Both the position numbers and the translations under genes were made by a program. A stretch of 64,000 nucleotides of DNA from positions 1,364,001 through 1,428,000 of the forward strand of contig NZ_JACVAB010000001.1 of the NCBI RefSeq assembly GCF_014851585.1. Direction: 5' to 3'. The notes below the pieces were generated by a model. That model was not told the DNA's origin. It made no database searches and worked only from the letters and a program-made list of their open reading frames with translations. This document shows positions 38,350-48,000 of the stretch, piece by piece (position 1 is the first letter of the stretch; every line of letters begins with the position of its first letter). The DNA is from Agrobacterium sp. AGB01. Lineage in GTDB: Bacteria > Pseudomonadota > Alphaproteobacteria > Rhizobiales > Rhizobiaceae.

Positions 38350-39198
38350 GTGGCAGACAACACCGACGTCAAGAAAATCGACATCCAGAAAAACGACAGC
38401 AAAAAACAGGACCGGGAAGTCGTTCTCTCCGTGGAGGGACTGACGGTTGGTTTTGGCGATAAGCTGATCCTCGATAATCTCGACCTCGATGTCTACAGAG
38501 GCGAAATTCTCGGTTTCGTCGGGGCATCCGGTGCCGGCAAGTCGGTGCTGATGCGCACCGTGCTGCGGCTTTTGCCGCGCCGTTCCGGCAGCATCAAGAT
38601 TTTGGGCACCGATTACGACACGGCTAATGAAGAAGAGCGCATGGCGCTCGACACACGACTTGGAGTGCTGTTCCAGCAGGGCGCGCTGTTTTCCGGCCTG
38701 ACGGTCAAGGAAAACATCCAGCTGCCGATGCGCGAATATCTCGATCTGCCAAAGTCGCTGATGGATGAGCTCGCACGCCTGAAGATCGATATGGTCGGTC
38801 TGAAGCCAGATGCCGCTGATAAATATCCGTCTGAATTGTCCGGAGGCATGATCAAACGTGCGGCTCTTGCTCGGGCACTGGCGCTTGATCCTGATCTGGT
38901 GTTTCTGGACGAACCGACCTCGGGTCTTGATCCGATCGGTGCTGCAGAATTCGATAACCTTATTGCAAAACTGCGTGATACGTTGGGTTTGACCGTTTAC
39001 ATGGTGACCCACGACCTCGACAGTCTGTTTTCCGTCTGTGACCGCATTGCCGTTCTCGGCAACAAGAAGGTCTTGGTTGAAGGTACACTTGAGGATATGT
39101 TCGCCTGCGACGATCCTTGGGTTCAATCATACTTCAAGGGCAAGAGAGCCAGAGCGGTTGTGTCTCCGAATAACGTGCATGAAAATTCGATGGAGTAA
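38350..39198 (+). CDS. mlaF: Mla-type phospholipid ABC transporter ATPase
   Basis: About 282 residues. GTG at 38350 is preferred because AAGGAG (overlapping the mlaE stop) sits 6 bp away; an ATG at 38344 is too close to it. Walker A GASGAGKS, Q-loop LFQQGALFSG, signature LSGGMIKRAALARAL, Walker B LVFLDEPTSGLDP, and H-loop VTHD are all intact. Cytosolic motor of the MlaE permease. The start is within 11 bp of the mlaE stop. Confidence 0.94.
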   Translation: MADNTDVKKIDIQKNDSKKQDREVVLSVEGLTVGFGDKLILDNLDLDVYRGEILGFVGASGAGKSVLMRTVLRLLPRRSGSIKILGTDYDTANEEERMALDTRLGVLFQQGALFSGLTVKENIQLPMREYLDLPKSLMDELARLKIDMVGLKPDAADKYPSELSGGMIKRAALARALALDPDLVFLDEPTSGLDPIGAAEFDNLIAKLRDTLGLTVYMVTHDLDSLFSVCDRIAVLGNKKVLVEGTLEDMFACDDPWVQSYFKGKRARAVVSPNNVHENSME

Positions 39199-39206
39199 CA
39201 AAAGCT

Positions 39207-40577
39207 ATGGAAACCAAGGCAAATTACACCATCGTCGGTATTTTCACGCTGATCGTTGTCGCGGCAGCCTTCGGCTTTGTCTACTGGATGGCCGAGTTTG
39301 GACGCGGCGGCCCGATGGCGCAGCTTATCGTGCGCATTCCCGGCTCCGCCAACGGTCTGTCGGTCGGCTCTCCTGTGCGCTTTAACGGTATTCCCGTCGG
39401 TACGGTGCGTGGTCTGTCGATCGATTCCGACGACCCGCAATATTCCATCGCTTTCACTGAAATTCAGGCACAGGCACCGGTGTTCACCAGCACCCGCGCT
39501 GTTCTGGAAATTCAGGGCCTGACGGGCGCTGCCTATATCGAACTGTCCGGCGGTCGCAAAACCGACGAACGTATCTTGCAAAAAGCGTTTGAAACCGGAC
39601 TTCCGGCCGAGCTGACTGCCGATCTGTCAAGCGTGACCAACCTTCTGGCAACTGCCGACAAGATATTGACACGCGCCGACAATGCGATCGGCGAATTGCA
39701 GGGGTTCGTACAGGACGCGAGGGGTCCGTTGACCCAGACGGTGCGCAATGCCGAGAAATTTTCCACTGCGCTGGCTGATAACTCCGATGGTATCGACAAA
39801 TTCCTGGAAAGCATGAGCTCGCTGTCGGTCACCGTAAAGTCGGTGTCGGGACGTCTGGAAAGCACGCTTGCCGCCGTGGAAGATCTGGTGCGCGCCGTTG
39901 ATGCCAAGAAGGTCGATACAATTCTCGCCAATGCCGAAAAGGTCAGCGGCGATGTCGCCAGAGCTTCAGGCAACGTCGATGATCTCATGGCGAGTGTGAA
40001 ACGTACCGCCGAAAGCTTTGAAAAAACCGGAGATGACGCGCAGGTCGTGTTGAAACGGGCAGACACGCTACTGGCTGCGGTGGATCCGGCCAAGGTTGGC
40101 ACCGCGGTTGATGATATTTCTGTGGCGACCAAGGATGCACGCAGCGCGATTGCCTCCTTCAAGGGTGTGGCTGACGATGTGGACAAGCGCCGTGACCAGA
40201 TTGATCGGACCATTGCCGATTTCCAGGAAATGGCCGGCAAGCTGAATGCTGCCTCCAACCGCGTTGACGGAATTCTTATAAAAGTCGACAACTTGCTTGG
40301 AACCGATGACGCCAATTCGCTGTTTGTGAAGGCGCGTGAAACTCTGGCATCGTTCAAAGCCGTGGCGGATAACCTGAATGCGCGTGTTGGTCCTATCGCC
40401 GATAATCTGGCACGGTTTTCCGGCGCAGGGCTGCGGGACGTCCAAGCGCTCATTGGAGACACCCGTCGGACGGTCGATCAGTTGAATAATACGATTATGA
40501 ACTTCGACCGTAATCCGCAAAGGTTGATTTTTGGCGGTGAAACCGTCAAGCAGTATGATGGAAGAACACGGCGTTGA
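39207..40577 (+). CDS. mlaD: MCE-domain lipid-binding protein (MlaD-like)
   Basis: 456 residues, 8 bp after mlaF. A membrane anchor (residues 6-28), then the MCE domain (GLSVGSPVRFNGIPVGTVRG, ITALEIQGLTGAAYIELSG region). A long C-terminal helical region (about 160-420) is rich in Asp/Ala/Lys and coiled-coil-like. This is far longer than E. coli MlaD (about 183 residues) and typical of rhizobial MCE proteins. Periplasmic substrate-binding part of the transporter. Confidence 0.92.
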   Translation: METKANYTIVGIFTLIVVAAAFGFVYWMAEFGRGGPMAQLIVRIPGSANGLSVGSPVRFNGIPVGTVRGLSIDSDDPQYSIAFTEIQAQAPVFTSTRAVLEIQGLTGAAYIELSGGRKTDERILQKAFETGLPAELTADLSSVTNLLATADKILTRADNAIGELQGFVQDARGPLTQTVRNAEKFSTALADNSDGIDKFLESMSSLSVTVKSVSGRLESTLAAVEDLVRAVDAKKVDTILANAEKVSGDVARASGNVDDLMASVKRTAESFEKTGDDAQVVLKRADTLLAAVDPAKVGTAVDDISVATKDARSAIASFKGVADDVDKRRDQIDRTIADFQEMAGKLNAASNRVDGILIKVDNLLGTDDANSLFVKARETLASFKAVADNLNARVGPIADNLARFSGAGLRDVQALIGDTRRTVDQLNNTIMNFDRNPQRLIFGGETVKQYDGRTRR

Positions 40578-40610
40578 TAATGATTCCGTACAAGGTGGCA
40601 AAGGGGTAAT

Positions 40611-41225
40611 GTGAATATGGCTGTTGCAATACGCCCTGCGACTATCCGTGCGGTACTGGCATTTCCCTTTGTTCTTATGTCGTTGAGTGCTTGCGGCACT
40701 GCCGCCAAGAACGATACATTCGATCTTTCCGCGTCATCTTTGGCATCGACCGAAGGCCGTTCGCTAAAGAACCGCCAGATTCTGGTGCCGGAACCAACCG
40801 CGCTGAAAACGCTCGACAGCGAGAATATCGTTGTTCGCCTGTCCTCATCTGAGGTTCAGTATCTGGCAAGCTCGCAGTGGAGCGATCGCCTGCCGAAGCT
40901 GGTGCAGTCCAAGCTGGTGGAAGCCTTTGAAAACACCGGCAAGCTGGGTGGCGTTGGCCGTCCGGGGCAGGGCCTGGCCATCGACTATCAGGTCGTGACC
41001 GATATCCGTTCGTTTGAAATCGATACCAAGGGCGGCAATGTCGCGGTGGTGGAAATTTCGGTCAAGATCCTCAATGACCGTAACGGCACCATCAAGGCGC
41101 AGGAGTCGTTCAGAGCTCAAACGCGGTCGTCCGGCACGACAAATGCTGCCTTCGTGAAATCACTGGATGGCGCATTTGCCGCCGTATCGCGCCAGATTGT
41201 TGACTGGACGCTGAAGTCTCTCTGA
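40611..41225 (+). CDS. Lipoprotein subunit of the MCE transporter (ABC-type transport auxiliary lipoprotein)
   Basis: 204 residues, 33 bp after mlaD. The signal peptide ends in a lipobox, LMSLSAC, with lipidation Cys at about residue 26. The mature part (ILVPEPTALKTLDSENIVVRLSSSEVQYLASSQWSDRLPKLVQ...) is the PqiC/LptE-like auxiliary lipoprotein fold. Start: GTG at 40611 or ATG at 40617, both after AAAGGGG. Convergent with the HPt gene, 26 bp apart. Confidence 0.88.
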   Translation: MNMAVAIRPATIRAVLAFPFVLMSLSACGTAAKNDTFDLSASSLASTEGRSLKNRQILVPEPTALKTLDSENIVVRLSSSEVQYLASSQWSDRLPKLVQSKLVEAFENTGKLGGVGRPGQGLAIDYQVVTDIRSFEIDTKGGNVAVVEISVKILNDRNGTIKAQESFRAQTRSSGTTNAAFVKSLDGAFAAVSRQIVDWTLKSL

Positions 41226-41251
41226 TAAAACGATCAGACTCTGTCTCTCGT

Positions 41252-41623
41252 TTAAGAGCGGCAGAGCTTGAGAATGAAGTTTTCAGCTTCCATGACAGAG
41301 CTTGTCACCTGCGCAAACAGATTGCTGTCAGCAGGATTGCTTTCCAGATCTCTCGCCGCTGCCGATACACGAAATGCACCGACCGCATCCGCAGAACCTT
41401 TCAGGCGATGGGCCAGTGCGACGATCTTGGCATGATCGGCGTCAGCCAGTTCATGCAGGATGACACGCGTGTTGCGGGCAAAAAGCTGGAGGATTTCGAT
41501 TTCGAGATCTTTGTCACCCATGGTCTGTTTTGCCAGGTGGGCGAGGTCGACGGGTTTGGAATTGGCTGCAAAACTGGATGAAAAATTATCCGGCATACTA
41601 AATGCCATACTTGCCGCTGCCAT
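41252..41623 (-). CDS. HPt-domain phosphotransfer protein
   Basis: 123 residues. Single HPt helical bundle with phospho-accepting His72 in IVALAHRLKGSADAVGA. No kinase or receiver domain is attached. It acts as a phosphorelay shuttle between a hybrid kinase and a response regulator. It is not ChpT, which is a different fold. The partner is unknown; hybrid kinase CckA is encoded 17 kb away, but a link is only speculation. Divergent from the GPR-like gene. Confidence 0.9.
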   Translation of the reverse strand: MAAASMAFSMPDNFSSSFAANSKPVDLAHLAKQTMGDKDLEIEILQLFARNTRVILHELADADHAKIVALAHRLKGSADAVGAFRVSAAARDLESNPADSNLFAQVTSSVMEAENFILKLCRS

Positions 41624-42091
41624 GATGGATTTCCCATTTTGTTATATTCTGTGCCGGATTTACGCACATGACAGTGTGGTATCTTCCTAAAATGCGGCAC
41701 AAAGCGGGCTGATTTTTTTAGATATGGTTAATTTATGTTAAATCGATATGAAACAAGAGCTTGCTGATTAAGATGTGATTTAAAAACTGTTAACAAGGGC
41801 GCTCATTCCCAGGTGAGGGCAAATGCGTTAATTGTTTCAAGGGCGTAAATGTGCCACTACGATACTGCTATGGTGCGTGCGCTCAGGCCGGAACTTTATG
41901 AAATGACACAATGATGTTATTTTCGTTCCGTGAATGAGGGGTGCGCCATAGGGGGTGCATAGTAATGAGCGGGACATGTTCTACCGTGTAAGGGTAGGGT
42001 TTCCTGTAGGCATGATGCCTCGGACGGTCTTAGGCGGCTGACTGATCGAGGTTATATCTGGCCGGGCGTATTAGTAACGAGGCGTAACCGC
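41624..42091. other. Regulatory region between the HPt gene and the GPR-like gene
   Basis: 468 bp with no credible gene. TTAA-TTTATG-TTAA occurs at 41728-41741, a spacing one base shorter than the CtrA consensus TTAA-N7-TTAA. Further single TTAA sites occur near 41787 and 41829. It must hold promoters for both divergent genes. GAGGCG lies 8 bp before the GPR ATG. Confidence 0.5.
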
Positions 42092-45000
42092 ATGGCGAAT
42101 AACAAGTTCAGTGACTCGATCGACGAGACTGCTTTTCAGGCGCTGGAGGATGCCCTCCAGAGTGGCAAATCTGAAGCAGATGCACAGCCTCGGAGACGAT
42201 CGACGCCAAAGTCCTCGGAGGCTAAAGTGCCCGACACGTCCAGAAAGCCGGTAGCAGACCCTGCGCCGCGTACTGCCGCTGAACAGAACAGAGCATCGGG
42301 GCTTGAGGCCGCCAATGACGGTTCCAAGCGCAATCCGGTTGCTCTTTTGAAGTCGCTGGAAAGCACATCCATTACATCTGCCATCCGCAACGCCACAATC
42401 GTCTCGATTGTCTGGGCGCTGTGCGGCCTGGCACTCGGTCAGGCCATCTACGGCAATCTGATCTGGGAAGCCGGCTCATTGGCAGAACTGTTTGCCATTC
42501 CGGGCATCATGGCCGTGTTTGTCGGCATTGTTGTTCCTGTCATTCTTTTCTACGCCTTTGCCATCATGATGGCGCGTGCCCGCGACCTGCGTAACGCGGC
42601 CCGTTCGATGGCAGAAGTTGCTCTTCGTCTGGCAGAGCCGGAAACCGTTGCCGCTGACCGCATCATGTCGGTAGGGCAGGCGGTTCGCCGCGAAGTCTCC
42701 GCCATGAATGAGGGCATCGAGCGCACCATTGCCCGTGCGACAGAGCTGGAAACGCTCGTTCATTCCGAAGTGAATGCACTTGAGCGCAGCTATGCCGACA
42801 ATGAACTGCGTGTTCGCAGCCTGGTCAGCGAGTTGTCTTCCGAGCGTGACGCCATCGTCAACCACGCCGAGCGCATCCGTGCATCGATCATCGGTGCGCA
42901 GGACGAGATCAAGGAAGAACTGTCGCTGGCTGGCGAAGAGCTGTCCATCCGTCTGGCAACAACTGGCGAAGCCTTTGCGTCGATGATCGACACCCGTTCG
43001 GCTGCTCTGCTTGAGAAGTCGCGTGTGACGACCGAAGCCATGGGCAGCCTGATTGCTGCCAAGACCGACAATCTGCTCAAGGCGCTGCACACATCCGGCA
43101 CCAGCCTTGCCAATGAATTCGACATGCGCCTGCACAACCTCACCTCGACCATGTCGGACCGCGGCGGTGTGTTGCTGGAGCAGTTTGCGACGCAGGCTTC
43201 GACACTGGATGCCGGCGCTGAAAAGCTCAATTCCGCAATTGAAGAGCGCACACGCCTTCTCAACGAAGTGCTGACATCGCGCACCAAGGAATTGTCCGAT
43301 AATCTCAACCGTGGCGAAGAGGCGATTGCCGGTTCGCTGGACACCGTTCTCAACAAGTTGGGTGAGACCCTTGACGAGCGCGGTCTGTCGTTCCGCAAGA
43401 GCTTGCAGTCCACGGCTGACGACGCAATCATGGATCTCGATCTGCGTTCGGGTCTGTTTGAAGAGCGCCTTCAGGCAACGGTTGGTCAGGTCAACTCGGC
43501 CTTTGACGAGCGCGTTGCAGAATTTGCCAGCGCGTTTGATCGTCGCGCCGGTTCGCTCGACAGCAAGCTTATGGAAAGCCTTGCCCGTATCAACGAGGCT
43601 GTTGCCGGCGGTTCCGATGCCATCGACGGTATCTTGAGCTCCAGCATTGATCGTCTCGGCTCTGCCCTGACGGACCAGTCCTTCGCTCTGGCGACGGCAC
43701 TCGGCACCGGTCAGGAAATGCTCGAAAACGCTCTTGATGAGCGTAGCCGCGAACTCACCAATGCCGTTGCATCGCGCACCCAGGAAATCACCACGGCGCT
43801 TGGCGATACGCATGAACGTATCGACAGCATCATGGCAGAGCGCAGCGGTGCATTGTTCAATGCCCTGTCTGCCAGCCAGAACCGTTTTGACGAAACGCTT
43901 GCGCACCGCTCCGAAGCCATCACCAATTCGTTGTCTGGCGCTCCAGAGCGCATGGCTGAAATTCTCGATGCCAAGGCCGCAGAAATTACCAATGCTGTTG
44001 CCGATATCGAACAGCGTCTTGCTGCTGCTCTCGAAGGTCGCTCCACAGCCATTGCCGAGACACTGGAAGAGAAGGCCAACTACATCACCAGCGCAGTTGC
44101 CGGTGTTGAAGAGCGCCTGTCCAACACGCTGGATGATGCTTCCATGGCGATTTCGCTGTCGCTGGAAAGCCGCACCTCGTTCCTCGCGGATACCGTGTCT
44201 GATGCCCAGCAGCGCATTGCCTCGACACTGGATGGTGCTTCGTCTTCGATGACCAACGCTCTGGAAAGCCGCACGGCCTACCTGACCGAAGCGGTTGCCG
44301 ACGCCGAACAGCGCCTGTCGAACAAGCTGGACGACGCATCCATGTCGATGCAGCTGTCGCTGGAAAACCGCACATCCTTCCTAGCCGACGCCGTCTCCGA
44401 TGCCGAGCAGCGCCTTGCCTCGACACTGGATGGCGCCTCGACTTCGATTACCAGCGCGTTGGAAAGCCGCACGGCTCACCTTACGGATGCAGTCACGGAT
44501 GTTGAACAGCGTCTGGCCAGCACGCTTGAGGGTGCATCGTCTTCGATCACCAACACGCTGGAAAGCCGCGCGGCTTACCTGACCGACGCCGTTTCGGATG
44601 TCGAACAGCGTCTGGCCAACAAGCTTGATGACGCCTCCATGTCGATAGCCATGTCGCTGGAAACCCGCACATCGATCTTTGCAGAGACGGTATCTGACGC
44701 TGAACAGCGCATTGCCAGCACGCTGGATGGCGCGTCGTCGTCGATTTCCACGGCGCTGGATAACAAGACGACCTACCTCGAAAACGCGGTTGCCGGTGTC
44801 GAACACCGCCTGACGTCGTCGCTCGAGCAGACGTCTTCGGCAATCCTCGGTTCTCTGGAAGAGCGCGCCGCTGTCATCTCCGGTTCGGTCATCAACGTCG
44901 AGCAGCGTCTTGCCGACACGCTCGAGGGATCTTCGGCCAATATTTCCGGCATGCTGTCCGGCAAGGTCAACGAGATCAGCAATGTTGTCACCGGCATCGA

Positions 45001-48000
45001 ACATCGCCTGGTCAACACGCTCGACGACAAGTCGGCTGTTATTGCTGAAACACTCGGCCGTAACGCTGCCCATATCGAAAACACCGTCGGTTCTGCGGCC
45101 CACCTCATCGACAGCAAGGTCAGCGATGCTGCCTACCTGATCGAAAACAGCGTGACGGGTGCAGCCAACCGTATCGAAAACGCCATCGACGGCGGCACCG
45201 ACAAGTTTGCCGGCACGCTGGAAACTGGTGTCTCGCGTCTCGAGCACAGCCTCACCGCGTCGCACGAGCAGATCAAGAACACCTTCGAGAAGCGTCACGC
45301 CGATATCGAGCAGACTTTGACATCTGCCGGCGACAAGCTGAACGAGATGTTGTCCGATCAGGCCGTATCCATCGGCACCAGCGTTGCGTCGAGCACCGGC
45401 ATGCTGGAAATGTCTCTGGAAGGTCAGCAGGAAGCCCTGCAGCGCGTTATCGCCTCTAGCAGCGCCGATCTTGAAGCAAGACTGCGCAACGGCATTGGTG
45501 AAATCGCTGGCAAGATCAGCGATGCGGCAGGGGACATCAGCACTGCTGCAGACAGCCTGTCTTCGCGCATCGACCAGTCGGTCAGCGGCGTTGCTGGCCA
45601 GCTCGGTGAAACCGAAGCCCGTCTTGGCCAGTCGCTTGACGGCTTCCAGCACCGCATCAAGACAGACCTGCACAATGTCAGCGCAACGATTGATGAGGCC
45701 AATGCCCGCATCTCCGAGACGCTCGGCACACGGTCGCAGGAATTCGTCAGCGCCGGCAGCGAAGTTGCCGATCGCATTTCGTCGACCATCGACGAGCGCC
45801 TTGGCACCATGGACCGCGCGCTGAACATCGGTCTTGAAAACGTCAACCGCACCATCGGAGAAAAAGCCACAGGCCTTGCCATGACACTGCGTGAAGCCGT
45901 GACTTCGGCCACCCAGAGCATGGACGGTGAAGCACTGCGGTCTGCTGAACTTTTGGCCAGAACCGGCAGCGAGTTTGCCTCGAACCTGCGTGACACGGTT
46001 TCCACCACCACCCGGAACATGGATGGCGAAGCCCAGCGCTCGGCAGAACTGCTGGCCAGAACCGGTAGCGAGTTTGCCTCGACCCTGCGTGACACGGTCT
46101 CGACCGCCACCCAGGACATCGGTGGCGAAGCCCAGCGCTCGGCAGAACTTCTGGCCAGAACCGGTAGCGAGTTTGCCTCGACCCTGCGTGACACGGTCTC
46201 TGCCGCCACGCAGAACATCGACGGCGAAGCGCAGCGCTCGGCAGAACTGCTGGCCAGAACCAGCAGCGACTTTGCCCAGCAGGTGCAGGCTCGTAATGCT
46301 GAGTTCACACAGGCCATCGAAAACCGGTCTGGCGATATCATCAACCGTATTTCGGATGCGCAGAACCGCTTGTCCTCGCAGGCTGCTGCCGTTGCCCAGA
46401 CCTTCTCCGAAGCTGGCAATGTCATCGTCAACAAGGTTGCCGAAGCAGAAACCGTGGTCCGTTCGCAGGCCGACACCATTGCCCAGAGCCTGTCGCAGGT
46501 TGAGGCAGCACTTGGTGCCCGTGGCGACTCCATCCGCACGACGCTGGATGAGCGCACCCGCGAACTGAACTCGATGCTGGCCAGCCGTTCGGCAGAACTG
46601 TCGCGCCTGATCGAAGAAAAGGCCCGTCCGGTCGTCGACCAGTATGCCAATATCGGTCAGGAAGCTGCCCACCGCATCGCAACGGCTGCCCGTGAGGGTG
46701 TTGAAACCCTGTCGGCCACCAATGCAGAAATCGTCAACCGCGTTGAACAGACGGTTGGTGATCTCAATGCTGCGGTCAGCAAGGCCTCGGTAGACTTCAA
46801 CGCGGCCGACCAGTCGCTCGGTCAGACGGCAAACCGTTTTGCCGAAACCGCTTCGCAGGCTGCCGACATGGTGTCCAGCTCCAGCCGTCTGCTGGAAGGA
46901 AAGATCGACCGTCTGTCGAACATTTCCGGCCAGACACTGTCGCAGGTTGCCGGTATCGTTGGCCGCTTCGAAGAGCACTCCAAGATGCTGTCGCAGGCAT
47001 CCGATCTGCTTGGCGCGGCCCAGTCCAGCCTGGTTGGCACATTGGAAGAGCGTCAGGATACCCTGCGCAGTCTGGCCGTAAGTCTGGTTAAGCGCTCCGA
47101 AGACATTGAAGCCACAATGCGCAACGTTGTTTCTTCCGTTGAAGGAACAATGGGCCATGCGGAAGAACGTGCAGCCAATGTTGCCGGTACGCTGAAAGAA
47201 AACCTGTCGTCTTCGTTCTCTGAAGTTGGCAAGGCTCTGGACGAGACCGAACAGCGTGCCCAGTCTGCCGCTGCCAATATGCGCAACGCTCTGCTCTCTG
47301 CCGGTCAGGAAGCAAACCGTTCCATCGAAACGACACTTGCGGACGCTCGCAAGTACTCGGACGAACTGGCCGACCGTGTTCGCAGCGGCGTCCAGTCCTC
47401 GCTGGCCGACGTCGACAGCATCCTTGGCAGCGCCACGGAGAAGTCCACGGCTGCCGCTGCAAACGTCCGCGAAACACTGCGTCTGGCAGTCGAGGAGGCG
47501 GTAACCCGCTTCTCCGGCGCAACCGACGAGATCCGTCGCTCCAGCCAGGACATTCGCAAGGAACTGGATTCGACCCGTGCAGAACTGAAGCGTGGTGCTT
47601 TCGATCTGCCGGAAGAAGCCAAGGAAAGTGCGGCCGCCATGCGTCGCGCCGTAGCAGAACAGATCAAGGCGCTGCAGGACATTTCGCAGCTGGTCGGCCG
47701 CTCGGCCACCCAGATGGAAATCTCCCACGCACGCCCTGCAGCCCCGCAGCCGGCTCCACAGGCACCACAGCAGGCCGCCCCACAGGTTGAGCGTCGTGTT
47801 GCAGAACCTGCACCACAGCCAGGTGTCGCGGCTCCTGTAGCGCGTGCACCACAGCCACAGACCCCGGCACAGGTGCTGGGCACCTCTGCTGGTCTGCGTG
47901 GCAGCCTGCCACTGGAAACCGCAAAGCCGCAGGTCCAGACAACAACCATCTCTGACCAGGCCGTACAGCGTGGTGAGGGCAGTGGCTGGATCAGCGATCT

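Noticed and set aside
37113-38402. A 429-codon minus-strand open frame antisense to mlaE
   Set aside because: Arg/His/Gln-rich with no motif. mlaE is clear on the plus strand.
43469-46290. Regularly spaced repeats that might suggest a CRISPR array
   Set aside because: The 99-bp units are continuous coding sequence with no unique spacers, and no cas genes are near. They encode a coiled-coil.
44381-47728. A 1115-codon open frame on the minus strand inside the GPR-like gene
   Set aside because: It is a shadow produced by the biased, repetitive codons of the plus-strand gene. It has no ribosome site, and its residues mirror the repeat instead of forming a protein family.
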